Assembly (NCBI GenBank): GCA_046566065.1
Contig: JBKHXK010000040.1
Coordinates: 1-18,403, forward strand
DNA from: MB1-2 sp046566065
GTDB taxonomy: Bacteria; Actinomycetota; CADDZG01; WHSQ01
Length of the DNA: 18,403 nucleotides
Direction: 5' to 3'
A program made the position numbers and the translations under genes. Shown piece after piece: positions 15,713 to 18,403 of this stretch. The notes under the pieces are model-generated. The model searched no databases, was not told the DNA's origin, and saw only the letters and a program-made list of their open reading frames with translations. The first letter of the stretch is position 1, and every line of letters begins with the position of its first letter.

Positions 15713-16991
15713 GATCATCAGCCTCGAGGGCCACATCATGGACACGGGGACCCTGTCGCGGGTGCTGGACGAGGTGAACGCGGCGGGGGCGGTCTTCGAG
15801 ATGCTCGATCTGCAGGTGGGCACCCAGAACGACGACATGTCGCTGGCGCGACTCAAGATCTCGGCCGACTCGGAGGAAGATCTCGACGCACTGATCGAGC
15901 GCCTCAGCCAGCATGGAGCCAACACCGAGACGATCGTGGATGCCCAGCTGGCCGAAGCCGACGTCGACGGCGCGTTCCCTCCCGGCTTCTACTCCACCAC
16001 GAACCTCGAGACCGAAGTGCGCGTGGAGGGCCGCTGGATCCCGGTGCAGCGTCCCGAGATGGACTGCGGGATCGTGGTCTCCGATGGGACGGCTCGAACT
16101 ATCCCCATGGCGGACGTGACGAAGGGGATGAAGATCGTCATGGGGGGCCACGGCGTCCGGGTTACTCCGCCCGCTCCCCCCAGCGCGGGCAGCTCGTTCT
16201 CGTTCATGTCTTCGGACGTATCGAGCGAGAAGCCCAAGGCGCTGCTGGTAGAGCAGGTCGCCAAGCAGATGCGAGCGATCAAGGAGTCGGGCGAGCGGAT
16301 CCTCTGGGTGGCCGGGCCTGCCGTGATCCACACCGGGTCGGCGCCGGACCTGTGCGCGCTGATCCGGGCCGGCTACGTGGATGCCTTATTCGCGGGCAAC
16401 GGCGTCGCAGCCCACGACATCGAGTCGAACATGTTCGGCACGTCGTTGGGCGTGTATCTAGCCCAAGGCGTTCCCGCGGAGCACGGCCACGAGCATCACA
16501 TCAGGGCGATCAACGAGATCCGGCGTCATGGCTCCTTCGAAGCGGCGATCGATGCCGGTGTGTTCAAGGGGGGCATCGTCTACGAGCTCGTGAAGCGAGG
16601 CGCCGACTACATCTTCGGTGGAAGCGTGCGCGACGACGGTCCCTTGCCGGAAGTGATCACCGACATGCGCGACGTGCAGCGCAAGCTGCGAGATGTGATC
16701 TGGGGCAGCGAGGGCCAGGGGCCGATCGGGTTCTGCATCGTCGTCGGAACGATGCTGCACGGCATCGCCACCGGCAACTGCCTGCCTGCCCACGTTCCTC
16801 TCGTGTGCGTCGACATCAACCAGGCGACGGTCACCAAGCTGATGGATCGGGGGTCGTTCCAGTCGGTCGGGATCATCACCGACGTAGGCCTGTTCATCCG
16901 GGAGCTCGCCGAGCACCTCGCTCCTGAAGAGCTCCAGGTTCCGAGCGAGGAAGCAGCCGTGCGAGAGGCCGGCTCTCGCTCCACCCAGTAA
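15702..16991 (+). CDS. Archaeal-type ornithine cyclodeaminase / LOR-SDH family protein (TIGR00300)
   Basis: A 429-residue protein of the TIGR00300 family, found in archaea, some bacteria and as the C-terminal half of cyanobacterial AgrE/ArgZ. Characterised members turn ornithine into proline and ammonia using bound NAD. Seen: N-terminal LOR/SDH domain with EGHIMDTGTLSRVLDEV, FEMLDLQVGTQNDD and PEMDCGIVV; a flexible Pro/Ser linker near 150-170; and a Rossmann-type C-terminal domain with WVAGPAVIHTG, DALFAGNGVAAHDIE and VVGTMLHGIATGN. No N-terminal guanidinohydrolase domain, so it is the short archaeal form. Older annotation as lysine-ketoglutarate reductase/saccharopine dehydrogenase is probably misleading. 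ATG 15702 lies inside the esterase gene, so translation is likely coupled. The family is firm; the reaction is inferred. Confidence 0.85.
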   Translation: MPSEIISLEGHIMDTGTLSRVLDEVNAAGAVFEMLDLQVGTQNDDMSLARLKISADSEEDLDALIERLSQHGANTETIVDAQLAEADVDGAFPPGFYSTTNLETEVRVEGRWIPVQRPEMDCGIVVSDGTARTIPMADVTKGMKIVMGGHGVRVTPPAPPSAGSSFSFMSSDVSSEKPKALLVEQVAKQMRAIKESGERILWVAGPAVIHTGSAPDLCALIRAGYVDALFAGNGVAAHDIESNMFGTSLGVYLAQGVPAEHGHEHHIRAINEIRRHGSFEAAIDAGVFKGGIVYELVKRGADYIFGGSVRDDGPLPEVITDMRDVQRKLRDVIWGSEGQGPIGFCIVVGTMLHGIATGNCLPAHVPLVCVDINQATVTKLMDRGSFQSVGIITDVGLFIRELAEHLAPEELQVPSEEAAVREAGSRSTQ

Positions 16992-17007
16992 CTCCGCTTC
17001 AGCGGAG
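16992..17007. terminator. Bidirectional hairpin between convergent genes
   Basis: CTCCGCTTCAGCGGAG forms a 6-bp GC-rich stem with a TTCA tetraloop, starting one base after the cyclodeaminase-like stop and overlapping the last codons of the HD-GYP gene. Only 7 bp separate the two stops. No T-run follows on either strand, so strength is uncertain, but position and symmetry suit shared termination. Confidence 0.5.
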
Positions 17008-18174
17008 GTCGACGACCGTCGGAAGCTCCATGAACGCGTTCACCACCAACGGGTCGAAGTGCCGCCCGGACTCCGCGGCCAGCTCCGCGACGGCGCGGTC
17101 TTCATCCCACGCCTCCTTGTAGGGACGTCGGTGCGTCAAGGCATCGAACACGTCTGCGACGGCCACTATCCGGCTCGACAGCGGGATGTTCTCGCCCTGG
17201 ATACCGGCATAACCTCGTCCATCCCACCGCTCGTGATGTGTCAGGGCGATGCGCTGAGCGAGCTTCAGCGTGCGCGACATGCTTCCGGCGAGCAGGCTCG
17301 AGCCGATCGCCGTGTGCTTCTTCATCACCTGGAACTCGTCGACCGAGAGACGGCCGGGCTTCTGCAGTATCCGATCCGGGATGCCGATCTTGCCGACGTC
17401 ATGCAATGGAGCGGCCTGCCTGAGGAGCTGCACCTCCTCCTTGGGAAGCCCTAGAACCTCTCCGATCTGAGCGCATAGCCGCCCGACCCGGCCCGTGTGT
17501 TTCCCGGTCTCGTCGTCGCGGAACTCGGCCGCTCGAGCCAGCCGTTCCATCATCTCGATCTTCGCCTGCTCCAGTTCGCGCGTACGTTCCTCGATACGAG
17601 ACTCGAGCGACTGGTTCTGCTTGAGCACGGTCTGATACAGCTGCCTCGTTTCCAGCCGATTTTTGATCCTGAGCAGGAGCTCGTTGTTGGTGAATGGTTT
17701 CGTGACGAAGTCGCGCGCACCGGCTAGGAGAGCGGCTTCACGCGATCCCTGGGTCGTGTCGCCGGTTATCACCAACACCGGCAGATAGTCGCCGGCGCTC
17801 AGAGCTCGCAGCCCTTTCAGGATCGAGATCCCATCGACGCGATGCATGTGGAGGTCCAGCAGCACCACATCGGGTTGGAAAGAGGCATAGAGGTCGAAGG
17901 TCTGGGTCTCGTCCGAGCAGCACAGCACGTTGTCGTAGCCCGCATCCTCGAGGATCGCCTCGAGCACCACCAGGTTGCTCTCTTCGTCATCGACGACGAG
18001 GACCCGGGAGCGGCGAACCAGCTCGTTCATCCACTCGGGAGCGGTGGCGTCGACGGGGCTCGCCTCGGGCTCCACGGCCCTGTCCTGGAGAGGGTCTTCG
18101 GTCAGTGAGACGGGCCACGGGCTCGGAACCGGAGCCGGTCTCTCCCGGCGGTCCTCGCCCTCCGGTCTGAGCAT
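16999..18174 (-). CDS. Response regulator with HD-GYP output domain (c-di-GMP phosphodiesterase type)
   Basis: A 391-residue two-domain regulator. After a Pro/Glu-rich leader (1-54) comes a receiver domain (56-175): acidic pair D62/D63, phospho-acceptor D107 in VVLLDLHMH, T/S-like VITGD, and K159 in FVTKPF. A coiled linker (180-215, SRIEERTRELEQAKIEMMER) leads into an HD-GYP domain: FRDDETGKHTGRV, HDVGKIGIPD (H258, D259), KKHTAIG, and THHERWDGRGYAGIQGENI. These domains hydrolyse cyclic di-GMP with a bi- or trinuclear metal site, and all metal His/Asp residues visible are kept. The GYP tripeptide is GYA, and the loop is one residue shorter than usual. ATG 18174 has AAGGGA at a good distance. 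Divergent from another response regulator, sharing a repeat-bearing spacer. Confidence 0.93.
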   Translation of the reverse strand: MLRPEGEDRRERPAPVPSPWPVSLTEDPLQDRAVEPEASPVDATAPEWMNELVRRSRVLVVDDEESNLVVLEAILEDAGYDNVLCCSDETQTFDLYASFQPDVVLLDLHMHRVDGISILKGLRALSAGDYLPVLVITGDTTQGSREAALLAGARDFVTKPFTNNELLLRIKNRLETRQLYQTVLKQNQSLESRIEERTRELEQAKIEMMERLARAAEFRDDETGKHTGRVGRLCAQIGEVLGLPKEEVQLLRQAAPLHDVGKIGIPDRILQKPGRLSVDEFQVMKKHTAIGSSLLAGSMSRTLKLAQRIALTHHERWDGRGYAGIQGENIPLSSRIVAVADVFDALTHRRPYKEAWDEDRAVAELAAESGRHFDPLVVNAFMELPTVVDLR

Positions 18175-18189
18175 GGGTATTCCCTTCTC

Positions 18190-18215
18190 TGTAAAGTTCT
18201 GTTAAGAAGTGTTAA
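18190..18215. promoter_or_regulatory. Three hexamer direct repeats at 10-bp spacing, operator candidate
   Basis: On the plus strand TGTAAA (18190-18195), TGTTAA (18200-18205) and TGTTAA (18210-18215) are spaced exactly 10 bp start to start. Read on the minus strand they are TTAACA, TTAACA and TTTACA with 4-nt spacers. They lie 16-41 bp upstream of the HD-GYP start and between the two divergent response regulators. Tandem same-face repeats like these are typical of OmpR/PhoB-family sites, and TTAACA resembles the Bacillus PhoP box, though spacing there is usually 5. Confidence 0.45.
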
Positions 18216-18248
18216 CGATTGACAAGTATCGAGGAGAGGAGACCAGAG

Positions 18249-18403
18249 ATGCAAGCCCTTCCCAAGATCCTGCTGGTCGACGACGACGCCTCCATCCGGG
18301 CTCTGGTGAGGGCCGTGCTGGAGGAGAGCTACGAGGTATCCGAGGCCGCCAACGGCGTCCTGGCCCTCGTGCAGGCCTGGGATGTCAGGCCCGACGTGAT
18401 CGT
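18249..18403 (+). CDS. Response regulator receiver domain (3' end beyond window)
   Basis: The first 51 codons of a CheY-like receiver protein: MQALPKILLVDDDASIRALV, with the acidic pocket D11/D12/D13 after the first strand, helix 1, then YEVSEAANGVLAL and the strand RPDVIV leading to the expected phospho-acceptor just beyond the edge. ATG 18249 is preceded by GAGGAGAGGAG, a strong ribosome site. The output domain is not visible, so it could be a stand-alone receiver, a DNA-binding regulator or another signalling enzyme. It is divergent from the REC-HD-GYP gene and shares its repeat-bearing spacer. Confidence 0.88.
   Translation, partial: MQALPKILLVDDDASIRALVRAVLEESYEVSEAANGVLALVQAWDVRPDVI

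Noticed and set aside
18219..18224. TTGACA as a -35 box for the truncated response regulator
   Set aside because: Only 24 nt remain before the ATG, so a matching -10 would fall on or past the ribosome binding site and start codon.

Overview
The window is dense, high-GC bacterial DNA with frequent GTG starts, ATGA/GTGA/TGATG overlaps and actinobacterial-style genes: a class III phosphofructokinase with pyrophosphate-type residues, RsbW-like ATPases and a TPP-riboswitch thi operon. I infer an actinomycetotal (Actinobacteria-like) chromosome, probably uncultured. There is no rRNA, tRNA, insertion sequence, phage gene or CRISPR array, and no stretch over 300 bases lacks a gene.

Region 1 (1-5130, all minus strand) reads from right to left: low-specificity threonine aldolase; an RsbW-like ATP-binding protein overlapping a FAD/Rieske oxidoreductase by ATGA; then, only about 10 nt after that stop, a TPP riboswitch controlling thiO-thiS-thiG. 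thiG runs off the left edge. The riboswitch fold ends directly against the thiO start region, where the in-frame start candidate is ATC rather than ATG/GTG/TTG.

Region 2 (5200-9328): a secreted LVIVD-type beta-propeller with an inserted PA domain (plus), convergent with a probable PPi-dependent phosphofructokinase (minus), which is divergent from a secreted coiled-coil/RlpA cell-wall protein (plus). The last abuts the next gene tail to tail with no spacer at all.

Region 3 (9329-12495, minus): a two-gene unit made of a degenerate GHKL/anti-sigma-like protein with a Cys cluster, followed by an 894-residue alanine-rich coiled-coil protein of unknown function. This is the least explained part of the window.

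Region 4 (12528-16991): glycerol kinase (plus), a PlsC acyltransferase (minus), a monoacylglycerol-lipase-type esterase (plus) and an archaeal-type ornithine cyclodeaminase/LOR-SDH protein (plus, overlapping the esterase). The first three together suggest acylglycerol/phospholipid turnover.

Region 5 (16999-18403): a REC-HD-GYP response regulator (minus) divergent from a second, truncated response regulator (plus). Their shared 74-bp spacer carries three hexamer repeats at exact 10-bp spacing, which look like a winged-helix response-regulator operator.
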